Source: Candidatus Hydrogenisulfobacillus filiaventi
GTDB taxonomy: Bacteria > Bacillota > Sulfobacillia > Sulfobacillales > R501
Length of the DNA: 64,000 nt
Assembly: GCA_902809825.1 (NCBI GenBank)
Contig: LR778114.1
Location: 806,001 to 870,000, forward strand
Direction: 5' to 3'
In this document: positions 1 through 8,839 of the stretch, in pieces
Layout of the letters: every line of letters starts with the position of its first letter
Position numbering within the stretch: the stretch's first letter is position 1
The notes under the pieces: model-generated
Database searches by the model: none
Told to the model about the DNA's origin: nothing
What the model saw: only the letters and a program-made list of their open reading frames with translations
Program-made: the position numbers and the translations under genes

Positions 1-2
1 AC

Positions 3-590
3 CGGGACTGGGATGCGGAACTGGTGGAGGTGAACCCGTTGGCCGTGACTCCGGAAGGGCTGGTGGCGGCCGACGCCCGCCTCAATCTCGACGACAGCGC
101 CCGTTTCCGCCATCCCGGGGTGGAGCCGGTGCCGGAGGGGACCCCGCTGGAACGGCGCATCCGGGAGCTGGGCCTGGCCTTTGTGGAGCTGGAGGGCGAC
201 ATCGCCGTGCTGGCCAACGGGGCGGGGATGGCCATGGCCACCATCGACACCCTGGCCCGCTTCGGCGGGCGGGCGGCCAATTTCCTGGATGCCGGCGGCG
301 GCGCCGGTCCCGAACCCATGGCGCAGGCGCTGGAGGCCCTGCTGACGTCCGGCCCCCGCGTCCTGTTTGTTAACATCTTCGGCGGTATCACCCGCTGCGA
401 TGAGGTGGCGGGGGCGGTCCTAGCGGCCCGGGAGCGCACCGGGTCGGCGGTACCCCTGGTGGTGCGTCTGGCCGGCACCCGCGCCCGGGAGGGAGCGGCG
501 CTGCTGGCCCGGGCCGGCCTGCCCGTGTTCGCGGACATGGAGACGGCGGCACGGCGGGCGGTGGCCCTGGCCCGGGGGGAGGAGGCGTAG
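3..590 (+). CDS. sucC: Succinyl-CoA ligase (ADP/GDP-forming) beta subunit, C-terminal part
   Basis: This is the 3' end of the beta subunit; the reading frame is open from the window edge, so the true start lies upstream and 195 codons remain. The enzyme interconverts succinyl-CoA and succinate with nucleotide phosphorylation in the citric acid cycle. The visible part holds the end of the ATP-grasp domain (ELVEVNPLAV, with acidic metal-ligand residues) and the C-terminal ligase domain, with the glycine-rich NFLDAGGGA and the FVNIFGGITRCDEVA stretch. The stop is followed two bases later by the sucD start, and a GGGGGAGGAGG ribosome site lies inside the end of sucC, so the two subunits are translationally linked. 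Confidence 0.93.
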   Translation, partial: RDWDAELVEVNPLAVTPEGLVAADARLNLDDSARFRHPGVEPVPEGTPLERRIRELGLAFVELEGDIAVLANGAGMAMATIDTLARFGGRAANFLDAGGGAGPEPMAQALEALLTSGPRVLFVNIFGGITRCDEVAGAVLAARERTGSAVPLVVRLAGTRAREGAALLARAGLPVFADMETAARRAVALARGEEA

Positions 591-592
591 GC

Positions 593-1456
593 ATGCTGCC
601 GGAGGCCGGCATGCGGGTCCTGGTGCAGGGCATCAGCGGGCGTCAGGGGCGCTTTCACGTGCGCACCATGCGCGAGTACGGCACCCCGGTGGTGGCGGGG
701 GTGGCGCCGGGTCACGGCGGCACCGTCATCGAAGGGGTGCCGGTGTTTAATACGGTGGCGGCGGCGGTGGCGGCCACCGGCGCCACCGCCTCGGTGGTGC
801 TGGTGCCGGCGGCAGCCACCCTGGACGCCGCCTTCGAGGCCATGGCCCATGGCATCCGCCTCCTGGTGCTCATTCCCGAGCACGTGCCGGTGCAGGACGC
901 CATCGCCATCCGGGAGCAGGCCCGCCGCCTGGGGGTGACGGTGCTGGGCCCCAACACCTTCGGGGTGATCCGCCCCGCCCTGCGCCTGAAGCTCGGCATC
1001 ATGCCGGCGGAGGTGTACCGCCCGGGGCCAGTGGCCATCGCTGCCCGCTCCGGCACCCTGAGCTACGAGATCGCCGACGCCCTCACCCGCGCCGGCCTTG
1101 GTCAGAGCATCGCCCTCGGCATCGGGGGCGATCCGGTGGTCGGCTTCGGCTTCACCGACGCCTTGGCGGCCTTCGCCCGCGACCCCGGGACGCAGGCGGT
1201 GGTGCTGGTGGGGGAAATCGGGGGGACCGCCGAGGAGGAGGCGGCCCGCCTGCTGCCCGACCTGGGCAAGCCGGTGGTGGCCTACCTGGCCGGGCGTTTC
1301 GCCCCGCCCGGCCGCCGCATGGGTCATGCCGGGGCCATCATCGAGCGCGGGCAGGGCACCCTGGCCTCCAAGGAAGCCGCCCTCAGCGCGGGCGGCGCCC
1401 GGGTGGTGGATACCCCCCAGGCGGTCGTGCGGGCCCTGGCCGGACTGATCCCCTAG
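593..1456 (+). CDS. sucD: Succinyl-CoA ligase alpha subunit
   Basis: The 287-aa protein matches the alpha subunit in length and layout: an N-terminal CoA-binding Rossmann domain (GISGRQGRFHVRTM near residue 13) and a C-terminal ligase domain. His245 in RRMGHAGAII sits where the phosphohistidine of the family lies. The IAARSGTLSYE and GIGGDPVVGFGF motifs are well kept. The ATG at 593 has a strong purine-rich ribosome site; an internal ATG at 611 is an alternative. The family motif GPNCPG reads GPNTFG here, so the cysteine and proline at a CoA-site loop are missing. Related CoA ligases such as malate-CoA ligase remain possible, but SucD is the simplest call. Confidence 0.92.
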   Translation: MLPEAGMRVLVQGISGRQGRFHVRTMREYGTPVVAGVAPGHGGTVIEGVPVFNTVAAAVAATGATASVVLVPAAATLDAAFEAMAHGIRLLVLIPEHVPVQDAIAIREQARRLGVTVLGPNTFGVIRPALRLKLGIMPAEVYRPGPVAIAARSGTLSYEIADALTRAGLGQSIALGIGGDPVVGFGFTDALAAFARDPGTQAVVLVGEIGGTAEEEAARLLPDLGKPVVAYLAGRFAPPGRRMGHAGAIIERGQGTLASKEAALSAGGARVVDTPQAVVRALAGLIP

Positions 1457-1504
1457 CCTATGTGACAAAGGCCCAAGCGGCCCATGAGGCGGTATGGGCG
1501 GGGA

Positions 1505-1513
1505 TGCTATCAT
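1505..1513 (+). promoter_or_regulatory. Extended -10 promoter element of the heme operon
   Basis: TGCTATCAT is an extended -10 (TGn plus TATCAT) in the gap after sucD; no good -35 is visible. Transcription would begin near 1520, downstream of the upstream-most in-frame ATG at 1494. This supports a hemA start further in, at 1593. Confidence 0.45.
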
Positions 1514-1592
1514 TCATGCTAGCAACACGAGGGGACGATCCCGGCGGGGTGCCTGGGATGCCCGGCCGGGAAACCGCAGGGGGGCGAAGCCA

Positions 1593-2918
1593 TTGCGGAT
1601 CCAGGTGGTGGGCCTGAACCACGAGACCGCACCGGTGGAGGTGCGGGAGGTGGCGGGCTTCACGCCCGACAGCCTGCGCGCCGGTCTGGCGACCATCGGC
1701 GGGCTGCCCGGTCTGGAAGGGGCGGTGGTGGTCTCCACCTGCAACCGCACCGAGGTCTATACAGCCGGGGAGGTCGCCCTGGCCGACATCCTCAGCTGGT
1801 GGGAACGGACCACCGGCACGCCGCGGGGCACCTTCAGCGACCACCTCTACTGGTACCGCGACACCGCTGCCATCGAACACCTCTTTCGCGTCGCCACCGG
1901 CCTCGACTCCATGGTGCTGGGTGAGACCCAGATCCTGGGCCAGGTGAAGGACGCCTACCAGGCGGCCCGGCTGGCCGGGGTGGCGGGCGGGCTGCACCGG
2001 GTCTTCCACCACGCCTTCGCGGTGGGCAAGCGCGCCCACACCGAGACCGGCATCAGCCAGAATGCCCTCTCGGTAGGGCATGCGGTGGTGGAGCTGGCGC
2101 GCAAGGTGTTCGGGGAGCTGACCGACACCGCGGTGCTGGTGGTAGGGGCCGGGGAGACGGGCCAGCTGGTCACCCGCCACCTGGTGGCCGCCGGCGCCCG
2201 CCGCATCACCATCGTCAACCGCACTGCCGCCAAGGCGCGCGAGCTGGCCGACGAGCTGGGTGCCCGGGCGGTGCCTTGGACGGCCCTGGGCGAGGCCCTG
2301 CGCGAGAGCGACATCGTCGTGAGCTCCACCAGCGCGCCGGAGCCCGTCATCACCCCCGCCCTGATGCGGGCGGCCACCCGGGGGCAGGAGGAACGGTTCC
2401 GGTTCCTGTTTGACCTGGCGGTGCCGCGGGACATCGACCCCGCGGTGGTCCGCCTCGGCCGCGGCATTTTCCTGTACGATATTGATGACCTTGACTCGGT
2501 GGTGGAAGCCAACCGCCAGTACCGGCGGAAGGAGGCGGTCAAGGTCGAGCGCATCATCCAGGAGGAGACAGCACGCTTGCAGGAGGAACTGGGTGCAGCG
2601 GAAGTGGCGCCCGTCATCCGCTCCCTGCGCGCCAAGGCGGAGAGCATCCGCCGGCAGGAACTCGACCGGGTGTACGCCAAGCTGCCCGGATTGGGGGAGC
2701 GGGAACGGGCGGTGGTGGATGAGGCCTTGCGGCTGGTGGTGAACAAGCTGCTCAACGACCCCATGGTGAGCCTGCGCCGGTGGGGGCAGAGCGAGGAAGG
2801 GGCCGTGTACCTGGCGGCGGTCAGCGAGCTGTTCCGCCTGCAGCCGGAGGACGGCAAGGCCGCGGCGGCGCGGCCGGAGGCGGCGGCCACGCTGGCGCCG
2901 GAAGGGGGGCGGCCGTAG
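1593..2918 (+). CDS. hemA: Glutamyl-tRNA reductase
   Basis: This enzyme reduces glutamyl-tRNA(Glu) with NADPH to glutamate-1-semialdehyde, the first step of C5 heme synthesis. From a TTG start at 1593 the protein is 441 aa. The catalytic cysteine in STCNRTE then falls at residue 50, exactly where the family has it, which decides the start against the ATG at 1494. Other hallmarks are GLNHETAPVEVRE at the N-terminus, the LGETQILGQVKDAY tRNA-recognition region, an NADPH Rossmann motif VVGAGETGQLV, and a C-terminal helical dimerisation domain. It heads the hemA-hemX-hemC-hemD-hemB run. A GGGGGG stretch at 1579-1584 serves as ribosome site. Confidence 0.93.
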   Translation: MRIQVVGLNHETAPVEVREVAGFTPDSLRAGLATIGGLPGLEGAVVVSTCNRTEVYTAGEVALADILSWWERTTGTPRGTFSDHLYWYRDTAAIEHLFRVATGLDSMVLGETQILGQVKDAYQAARLAGVAGGLHRVFHHAFAVGKRAHTETGISQNALSVGHAVVELARKVFGELTDTAVLVVGAGETGQLVTRHLVAAGARRITIVNRTAAKARELADELGARAVPWTALGEALRESDIVVSSTSAPEPVITPALMRAATRGQEERFRFLFDLAVPRDIDPAVVRLGRGIFLYDIDDLDSVVEANRQYRRKEAVKVERIIQEETARLQEELGAAEVAPVIRSLRAKAESIRRQELDRVYAKLPGLGERERAVVDEALRLVVNKLLNDPMVSLRRWGQSEEGAVYLAAVSELFRLQPEDGKAAAARPEAAATLAPEGGRP

Positions 2919-2952
2919 CCGGGCCCGAGGCCGAAGACGGGGCGGGGATGGG

Positions 2953-3795
2953 ATGGCCTTAACGGGCGTGGTGCTGATGGCCGCCACGCTCCTCGCCTAC
3001 AGCGTCGCATCCGTCTACTATGTGGGGGCGCTGTACGACCTCCGGCGGGCGGCGGGCGCGGAGCGGGCGACGGCGGCCGGATGGGCGGCCCAGACCTTAT
3101 GGCTGGGACACCGGGCGTGGGTGCTCCAGGGATTTCCGGCGGTCACCCTCTATGACTGGGTGACCTTTTTCACATGGTTGATGGTGGGCGGTTTTCTGGC
3201 CCTGGCGTGGGCGGGGCGGCGGGGGGACGCCTGGACCCCGCGCCGCAGCCACATCGGCAGCTTCCTGGTGCCGGTGCTGACCCTGCTGGAGCTGGCGGCC
3301 CAACTGCTGTTTACGGGGCCGGCCAGCCCGTTCCGCCGCTACCCGGCCTGGCTGCCCACCCACATCTTCCTGGTCACCCTGGGCGACGCGGCCTTTCTTC
3401 TGGCCGCGGTGGCCGGTACCATGTATGTGGAAAAGGAGCGGGAGCTCAAACACAAGCGCCTGCGCGTCTTCTATTACGAACTGCCCCCGCTGGAGGTGCT
3501 GGACGCCTGGGGGGCGCGGCTGGTGACGGCCGGGGTGGTGCTGTTCCTGGCCGGCATGGTGGTGGGGGCCATCGGCTCCAAGGCCGATTACGGCAGCTAC
3601 TGGAACTGGAACCCCAAGGAAACCTGGTCCCTGGTCAGCTGGAGCGCCTACCTGGCCTACCTGGGCCTGCGCCGGTTCGCCGGCTGGCGCGGCTACCGGC
3701 CGGCGGTGTGGTCGATGGTGGCCTTCCTGCTGGTGGTGGCCAACGTGTTCGCGGTGAGCCTCCTGTTCCCTGGGGACCACGCCTACAACATCTGA
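2953..3795 (+). CDS. hemX: HemX/CcsA-family cytochrome c assembly membrane protein
   Basis: A 280-aa polytopic membrane protein with about eight hydrophobic segments. It carries the tryptophan-rich heme-handling signature of the CcsA/CcmC family, YWNWNPKETWSL, near residue 217. In Bacillus the equivalent gene hemX sits between hemA and hemC and is reported to affect the HemA level, so position and family agree. Histidines on outer loops, such as HIGSF and HIFLV, could serve as heme ligands. Whether it acts in cytochrome c maturation or in HemA control cannot be decided from sequence. Confidence 0.8.
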   Translation: MALTGVVLMAATLLAYSVASVYYVGALYDLRRAAGAERATAAGWAAQTLWLGHRAWVLQGFPAVTLYDWVTFFTWLMVGGFLALAWAGRRGDAWTPRRSHIGSFLVPVLTLLELAAQLLFTGPASPFRRYPAWLPTHIFLVTLGDAAFLLAAVAGTMYVEKERELKHKRLRVFYYELPPLEVLDAWGARLVTAGVVLFLAGMVVGAIGSKADYGSYWNWNPKETWSLVSWSAYLAYLGLRRFAGWRGYRPAVWSMVAFLLVVANVFAVSLLFPGDHAYNI

Positions 3796-3814
3796 ACCGG
3801 AAGGGGGCCCCAAG

Positions 3815-4726
3815 GTGGCGGAGATGCTGGTCATCGGCAGCCGCGGCAGCCCCTTGGCCTTGAAGCAGACGGAGATGGTAGCGGCGGCGCTGGCCGCGGC
3901 GGGGGTGCCCACCCGGGTGGAGGTGGTGCACACCGAGGGGGACCGCGTGCTGGACCGCCCCTTGAGCGCCCTGGGCAGTGTGGGCGTGTTCGCCGGCGAG
4001 CTGGAGTCGGCCCTGGCGGCGGGGCGGGTGGACCTGGCGGTGCACTCCCTGAAGGATCTGCCCGCCCAGCTGGCTCCCGGCCTGATGCTGGGGGCGCTGC
4101 TGGAGCGGGAGGATCCCCGCGATGTGTTGCTGTCCCGGGTGGCGGACCTGGAGGACCTGCCCCCCGGCGCCCGGATCGGCACCTCCAGCCTGCGCCGCAC
4201 CGCCTTCCTCCGCCACCGGCGCCCCGACCTCGTGGTGGTGCCGGTGCGGGGCAACCTGGGCACCCGGCTGCGCAAGTGGCGGGAGGAGGGTTGGGAGGCC
4301 CTGACCCTGGCGGCGGCCGGGCTTTTGCGCATGGAACTGGGGGACCTCATCCGCCAGTACCTGGATCCCTGGTGGATGGTGCCCGCCCCCGGCCAGGGGG
4401 TGATCGCGGTCGAGGTGCGGGCGGCCGATACCCGGGTGCGGGAGCTGGTGGCGGGTCTGGACCATGCCCCCACCCGCCGGCAGGTGGAGGCGGAGCGGGC
4501 GGTACTGGCGGCGGTGGGGGCCGGCTGCCAGATGCCGCTCGGCGCCTATGCCCGCTGGCGGGAGGATGGGAGGCTGGAGGTGGCGGGGCAGGCGGCCTCC
4601 CCCGACGGTCGCCGGCTGCTGCGTGCGGAACGGGCCGGCCCGCCGGAGGCGGCGGCCGCCCTGGGGGAGGCAGTGGGCCGGGCCCTGCTGGATCAGGGGG
4701 CCCGGGACCTGCTGAATCCGGCATGA
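3815..4726 (+). CDS. hemC: Porphobilinogen deaminase (hydroxymethylbilane synthase)
   Basis: The enzyme joins four porphobilinogen units into hydroxymethylbilane. The 303-aa protein has the usual three-domain length. It shows the N-terminal IGSRGSPLALKQ, the SLKDLPAQL active-site stretch with its aspartate and lysine, the arginine-rich GTSSLRRTA, and the dipyrromethane-cofactor cysteine at residue 238 in VGAGCQMPLGA. Start is GTG, set by the GGAAGGGGG ribosome site about ten bases upstream. Its stop overlaps the hemD start (ATGA). Confidence 0.95.
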   Translation: MAEMLVIGSRGSPLALKQTEMVAAALAAAGVPTRVEVVHTEGDRVLDRPLSALGSVGVFAGELESALAAGRVDLAVHSLKDLPAQLAPGLMLGALLEREDPRDVLLSRVADLEDLPPGARIGTSSLRRTAFLRHRRPDLVVVPVRGNLGTRLRKWREEGWEALTLAAAGLLRMELGDLIRQYLDPWWMVPAPGQGVIAVEVRAADTRVRELVAGLDHAPTRRQVEAERAVLAAVGAGCQMPLGAYARWREDGRLEVAGQAASPDGRRLLRAERAGPPEAAAALGEAVGRALLDQGARDLLNPA

Positions 4727-6084
4727 CAGGGCGGCCGCAGCGGCGGGTGAGCTGGGTGGGCACCGGGCCCCTGCCCGGTTCGGTGGCCGCAGCCGGGGCC
4801 GCCCGCCTGGCGGAGGCCCGAAGCGTGCTGCCCTGGCCGGGCCTGGACCCCATCCCCTGGCTGAGTTGGGCGCCGGAGGCGGCTTGGCGGCTGCCGGAGG
4901 CCTGGGACCCAGAGGCCCCGGTGCCGGGGGTGCGGCTGGTGCCGTGGTGGGCGCCGGTGGCGGCCCTCCAGCGGGAATGGGCGGCGGCCCGGGTGGCGGG
5001 GGTGGAGCCGGAGTGGATTCCCGGCCCGGCCGTCTGGGCGGAGCTGGCGGCGGTGGCGGGCCCCGAGGCGCTGCCGGCGGTGACGGCGGAGGCAGGGGCC
5101 GGTCCGCTGCCCGGGCCCGGGGTGCCGGACCTGGGGATGACGGTGGAGGAGCCCGGGGCGGCCGCCCGTCTGCTGGCGGCGGGGTGGGCCCCCGGCACAC
5201 CGGTGACGGTCTACCAGGCCGACGGCCGCAGCCTCACCTGGACCCCGGCGGTGCTGGAGACGGTTGAGGCCCTGGGCACCCCGGCCGCCTGGCGGCTGGG
5301 CCGGGGGGCGGCTGCCGGCGGTCGGCGCTGGCCCCGCATCTGGTTCCTGCGCGAACCCCCCGCGCCGGCGGTGCTGGAGGCGGTCCGGGAGCGGGGGGTG
5401 GTGCCGGTGGTGGCGCCGGTGAGCGCCACCGCCCCCGCCCCCGACCCGGCGGCGGTGATGGCCATGGTGACGGAGCTGGACCGCTACGCCTGGGTGGTCT
5501 TCACCTCGCGGACGGCGGTGGAGGCCTTCGCGGCCGCCCTAAGCGGGGCGGGGGCGGACATCCGGCGCCTGACCGCGCGGGTGGCGGTGGTGGGCGCGGA
5601 AACCGCCCGTGCCCTGCGCACCCGCTTGCACCTGGAGCCGGACCTGGTGGCGACCGACCCCCGGCAGGAGGGGCTGGTGGCGGAGCTGGTGCCCCGGATC
5701 GGGGCGGGGGAGCGGGTGCTGCTGCCGGGCGGCGACCTCAACCGGCCCGGGCTGGCGGACGCGATCCGGGCCCGCGGGGGCCGGGCGGAACCGGTCGTGC
5801 TCTACCGCACCGTCCCCCGGCGGCTGCCCGCCCTGCTGGCCAAGGCCCTGGCCGAGGGCGGGGTGGACGGGCTGGTGGTGACCGCCCCCTCCAGCCTGCA
5901 GCATCTGCTGGAGGCCCTGGACGCCGACGGCCGGGCCGGCCTCGAGCAGGTGGCGATTGCCAGCATCGGGCCCACCACCACCCGGGCCCTGCTGGAGGCG
6001 GGGCTGCGGCCGGCGGTGGAGACGGCGCGCCCCTCGGTGGCGGCCCTGGCGGAGGCCCTGGCGGACCGGCTGGTGCGGGCTTAG
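4723..6084 (+). CDS. hemD: Uroporphyrinogen-III synthase fused to a degenerate SUMT-like N-terminal domain
   Basis: The ATG overlaps the hemC stop and gives a 453-aa protein, about 200 residues longer than a plain HemD. The C-terminal part (residues about 205-453) has the HemD layout: a two-domain fold with [21 protein letters not shown] and a final [17 protein letters not shown]...IGPTTTRAL. The N-terminal part begins [14 protein letters not shown] and contains EWIPGP and [11 protein letters not shown]. These resemble, in order, the start, the proline-rich middle and the late strand of uroporphyrinogen-III C-methyltransferase (CobA). CobA-HemD fusions are known in Bacillota, but here the SAM-binding glycine motif and the GDP loop are not recognisable. 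I infer that the methyltransferase half is decayed or repurposed. Confidence 0.82.
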   Translation: MTGRPQRRVSWVGTGPLPGSVAAAGAARLAEARSVLPWPGLDPIPWLSWAPEAAWRLPEAWDPEAPVPGVRLVPWWAPVAALQREWAAARVAGVEPEWIPGPAVWAELAAVAGPEALPAVTAEAGAGPLPGPGVPDLGMTVEEPGAAARLLAAGWAPGTPVTVYQADGRSLTWTPAVLETVEALGTPAAWRLGRGAAAGGRRWPRIWFLREPPAPAVLEAVRERGVVPVVAPVSATAPAPDPAAVMAMVTELDRYAWVVFTSRTAVEAFAAALSGAGADIRRLTARVAVVGAETARALRTRLHLEPDLVATDPRQEGLVAELVPRIGAGERVLLPGGDLNRPGLADAIRARGGRAEPVVLYRTVPRRLPALLAKALAEGGVDGLVVTAPSSLQHLLEALDADGRAGLEQVAIASIGPTTTRALLEAGLRPAVETARPSVAALAEALADRLVRA

Positions 6085-6106
6085 GGCCCGGGAAAGGAGG
6101 ATGCCC

Positions 6107-7087
6107 ATGTTTCCGGTGGAACGCCCCCGCCGCCTGCGGCAGACGGAGGCCCTGCGGGCCATGGTGCGGGAGACGCACTTGGCCGTGGATCAGCTCATCT
6201 ACCCCCTGTTTGTGCGGCCCGGGCAGGGGGTGAAGCACCCGGTGACCTCCATGCCCGGGGTCTACCAGTGGTCGCCTGACACCCTGGTGGAGGAGGTGGG
6301 CCGGGCGCGGGAGGTGGGGGTCAACCGCTTCCTGCTGTTCGGGGTTCCCTCCCACAAGGATGCGGTGGGTTCGGAGGCCTACGACGAGAACGGCATTGTC
6401 CAGGTGGCCCTGCGCACCTTGAAGCGCGCCTACCCGGACGCCGTGCTCATCGCCGACCTCTGTCTGTGCGAATACACCGACCACGGCCACTGCGGGCTCA
6501 TCGACCCCGAGAGCCAGGAGGTGCTGAACGACCCGACCCTGGACCTGCTGGCGCGCACCGCGGTGGTGCAGGCGCAGGCGGGGGCGGACATCGTGGCCCC
6601 TTCCGACATGATGGACGGCCGGGTGGGGGCCATCCGCCGCGCCCTGGACGGGGCGGGTCTCAACCACACCCCCATCCTGTCCTACGCCGTCAAGTACGCC
6701 TCCGCCTTCTACGGGCCCTTCCGGGAGGCAGCGGAGAACGCCCCCCAGTTCGGGGACCGGCGCAGCTACCAGATGGACCCTGCCAACCGCCGCGAGGCGG
6801 CGCGGGAAGCGGGTCTGGATGTGGCGGAGGGGGCCGACCTGTTGCTGGTCAAGCCCGCCCTGCCCTACCTGGATGTGTTGGCCGACGTGGCCGCCGCCAG
6901 TCCGGTGCCGGTGGGTGCCTACCAAGTTTCGGGCGAATATGCCATGATCAAGGCGGCCAGCCTGAACGGGTGGCTGGATGAGGAGCGCACGATGATGGAA
7001 AGCCTGACCGCTATCCGCCGGGCCGGAGCCGCCTTTATCGTCACCTACTTCGCACCGGAGGTGGGGCGGCGGCTCCGGCTGGGGTAG
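6107..7087 (+). CDS. hemB: Delta-aminolevulinic acid dehydratase (porphobilinogen synthase)
   Basis: Condenses two aminolevulinate molecules into porphobilinogen. The 326-aa product carries both Schiff-base lysines: Lys196 in SYAVKYAS and Lys249 in LVKPALPY, close to the E. coli positions. The cysteine-rich metal loop [13 protein letters not shown] indicates the zinc-type enzyme. Two ATGs lie at 6101 and 6107; the AAAGGAGG at 6093-6100 abuts the first, so the second has the proper spacing and is chosen. It is the last recognised gene of the heme run; hemL and later steps are not in the window. Confidence 0.95.
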   Translation: MFPVERPRRLRQTEALRAMVRETHLAVDQLIYPLFVRPGQGVKHPVTSMPGVYQWSPDTLVEEVGRAREVGVNRFLLFGVPSHKDAVGSEAYDENGIVQVALRTLKRAYPDAVLIADLCLCEYTDHGHCGLIDPESQEVLNDPTLDLLARTAVVQAQAGADIVAPSDMMDGRVGAIRRALDGAGLNHTPILSYAVKYASAFYGPFREAAENAPQFGDRRSYQMDPANRREAAREAGLDVAEGADLLLVKPALPYLDVLADVAAASPVPVGAYQVSGEYAMIKAASLNGWLDEERTMMESLTAIRRAGAAFIVTYFAPEVGRRLRLG

Positions 7088-7112
7088 CGGCCATCCCGGA
7101 GGGGGTGGAGAA

Positions 7113-7292
7113 ATGCCCGACGTCACGCGTCCCTCCCGGTCCCGTGAGCCCGAGAACCTGTCGGTGGCGCTGTTTGAGATCAATGCCGACAGCGCCTTCC
7201 GGGACCACCGGCGGGAGGTGCTCGATTCCAGCCTGGGCCTGGTGGAGGAGGATGCCCCCCTGCATCCGCCCCGCCGGCGGCCCGTCCACTAG
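7113..7292 (+). CDS. Small hypothetical protein (59 aa)
   Basis: A short frame with a strong ribosome site (GGAGGGGGTGGAG) and an ATG 25 bases after hemB. The product is charged and proline/arginine-rich at both ends, with a more regular middle ([32 protein letters not shown]). No cysteines, signal or membrane segment. Third codon positions are strongly GC-rich as in the neighbours, which favours real coding. I do not recognise a family. It is probably cotranscribed with hemB and ends just before a long palindrome. Confidence 0.5.
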   Translation: MPDVTRPSRSREPENLSVALFEINADSAFRDHRREVLDSSLGLVEEDAPLHPPRRRPVH

Positions 7293-7316
7293 GGGAAGAA
7301 ACCGGCCCCTGCCGGC

Positions 7317-7342
7317 GGCCGCCCGTCCCGGGACGGGCGGCC
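7317..7342. repeat. 26-bp perfect palindrome before selA
   Basis: Bases 7317-7342 form an exact self-complementary sequence centred on CCCGGG between the 59-aa gene and selA. A perfect palindrome can act as a dimeric protein site or a strong RNA hairpin. No T-run follows, so a classical terminator is unlikely; it may be an RNA barrier or attenuator. Confidence 0.5.
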
Positions 7343-7371
7343 GTCCTGTGCCCGGGGCGGAGGAGGAGACC

Positions 7372-8787
7372 GTGGGGGAGATTGCGGAGCGCCGGCAGCT
7401 GCCGGCGGTGCAGCGGCTGATGGAGGCGGTGCAGCGGCAGGCGCCGGACCTGCCCCGGCACTGGGTGCACCGCGGGGTGGCGGAGACCCTGGAGGCGGCG
7501 CGGCGGCGGCTGGAGGCCGGCGGGCGGCTCACCGAGGAGGCCCTGGCCGCGGAGGCCGTAGGCCGGGCCCGGGCCCTGGACCGTCCCCACCTGCGGCCGG
7601 TGATCAACGCCACCGGCGTGCTCATCCATACCAACCTGGGCCGATCGCCCCTGCCGGCGGATATCATGGCCCACGTGGCGGCGGTGGCGGCGGGCTACTC
7701 CACCCTCGAGTTCGACCTCGAGGCCGGGCGGCGGGGCTCCCGTCATGACCATGTAGCGGGCCTGCTGGCGGAGGTGAGCGGGGCGGAGGCGGCGCTGGTG
7801 GTCAATAACAACGCCGCCGCCGTGCTGCTGGCCCTCTCCACCCTGGCGGCCGGGCGGGAGGTGGTGGTCTCGCGCGGGCAGCTGGTGGAGATCGGGGGCT
7901 CCTTCCGGGTGCCGGAGGTGATGGCGCAGTCGGGCGCCATCCTGCACGAGGTAGGGGCCACCAACAAGACCCACCTGGCGGATTACGAGCGGGGCATCAA
8001 CGAACGCACGGCCCTTCTGCTTAAGGTTCACACCTCCAACTTCCGCGTGCTGGGTTTCACCGCCCAGGTGCCGACCGCGCAGCTGGTGGGCCTGGCCCGC
8101 CGCCACGGGCTGCCGGTGATGGAGGACCTGGGCAGCGGCGTGCTGCTGCCTCTTACCCTGGATGGCTACACCGAGCCCCAGGTGCAAGAAGTGGTGGCGG
8201 CCGGGGTGGATGTGGTCACCTTCTCCGGGGACAAGCTCCTGGGCGGACCCCAGGCAGGGGCGGTGGTGGGCCGCCGGGATCTGATCGCGGCCATGAAACG
8301 CCATCCCCTGGCGCGCGCGGTGCGGGTGGACAAGATGACCCTGGCTGCGCTGGAGCTGGTCCTGCGCCGCTATGTGGAAGGACGGGCGGAGGAGCTGCCC
8401 CTCTGGCAGATGCTGCACGCCGATCCGGAAGGCCTGCGCCGGCGGGCGCGCCGGCTGGCCGCCCGCATCCGGGGGGTGACGGGCGCCGCCGCCCGGGTGG
8501 GTGTCGTGCCTGACCAGTCCCAGGTGGGCGGGGGATCCATGCCCGCCACCCGCCTGCCGACCTGGGTGGTGACGGTGGAACCGCTGGCGGCTTCCGCGGA
8601 GGCCTGGGAGGCGGCCCTGCGGGCGGGGGAACCGCCGGTGATCGCCCGGGTGCAGCATGGCGCCCTCCGCTTCGACCCCCGCACCCTGTTGCCCGGGCAG
8701 GACCGGCAGCTGCCGGCGGTGCTAGCCGCCGCCTGGGCGCCCTGGCTGACCCCGGGCATGGCCGACGGGGACGAGCATAAGGTGTAA
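7372..8787 (+). CDS. selA: L-seryl-tRNA(Sec) selenium transferase (selenocysteine synthase)
   Basis: Converts seryl-tRNA(Sec) to selenocysteinyl-tRNA(Sec) using selenophosphate. The 471-aa PLP enzyme has the family N-terminal helical region, [17 protein letters not shown], a glycine-rich PLP site and the cofactor lysine at residue 288 in [12 protein letters not shown]. The GTG at 7372 follows GGAGGAGG; an upstream in-frame GTG at 7348 is less well placed. The partners selB, selC and selD are not in this window. The gene implies that the organism makes selenoproteins. Confidence 0.92.
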   Translation: MGEIAERRQLPAVQRLMEAVQRQAPDLPRHWVHRGVAETLEAARRRLEAGGRLTEEALAAEAVGRARALDRPHLRPVINATGVLIHTNLGRSPLPADIMAHVAAVAAGYSTLEFDLEAGRRGSRHDHVAGLLAEVSGAEAALVVNNNAAAVLLALSTLAAGREVVVSRGQLVEIGGSFRVPEVMAQSGAILHEVGATNKTHLADYERGINERTALLLKVHTSNFRVLGFTAQVPTAQLVGLARRHGLPVMEDLGSGVLLPLTLDGYTEPQVQEVVAAGVDVVTFSGDKLLGGPQAGAVVGRRDLIAAMKRHPLARAVRVDKMTLAALELVLRRYVEGRAEELPLWQMLHADPEGLRRRARRLAARIRGVTGAAARVGVVPDQSQVGGGSMPATRLPTWVVTVEPLAASAEAWEAALRAGEPPVIARVQHGALRFDPRTLLPGQDRQLPAVLAAAWAPWLTPGMADGDEHKV

Positions 8788-8839
8788 CGGGCGGGGGTCC
8801 GGCACGGCCCGCCCCAGCACCCGGCGAGGGGGGAGTGCC

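Noticed and set aside
1458-2987. 509-codon minus-strand frame opposite hemA
   Set aside because: Shadow of hemA; the plus-strand protein has its catalytic cysteine and all family motifs.
4276-4722. Upstream extension of the hemD frame into hemC
   Set aside because: Gly/Pro-rich out-of-frame translation of hemC; the ATG overlapping the hemC stop is the natural start.
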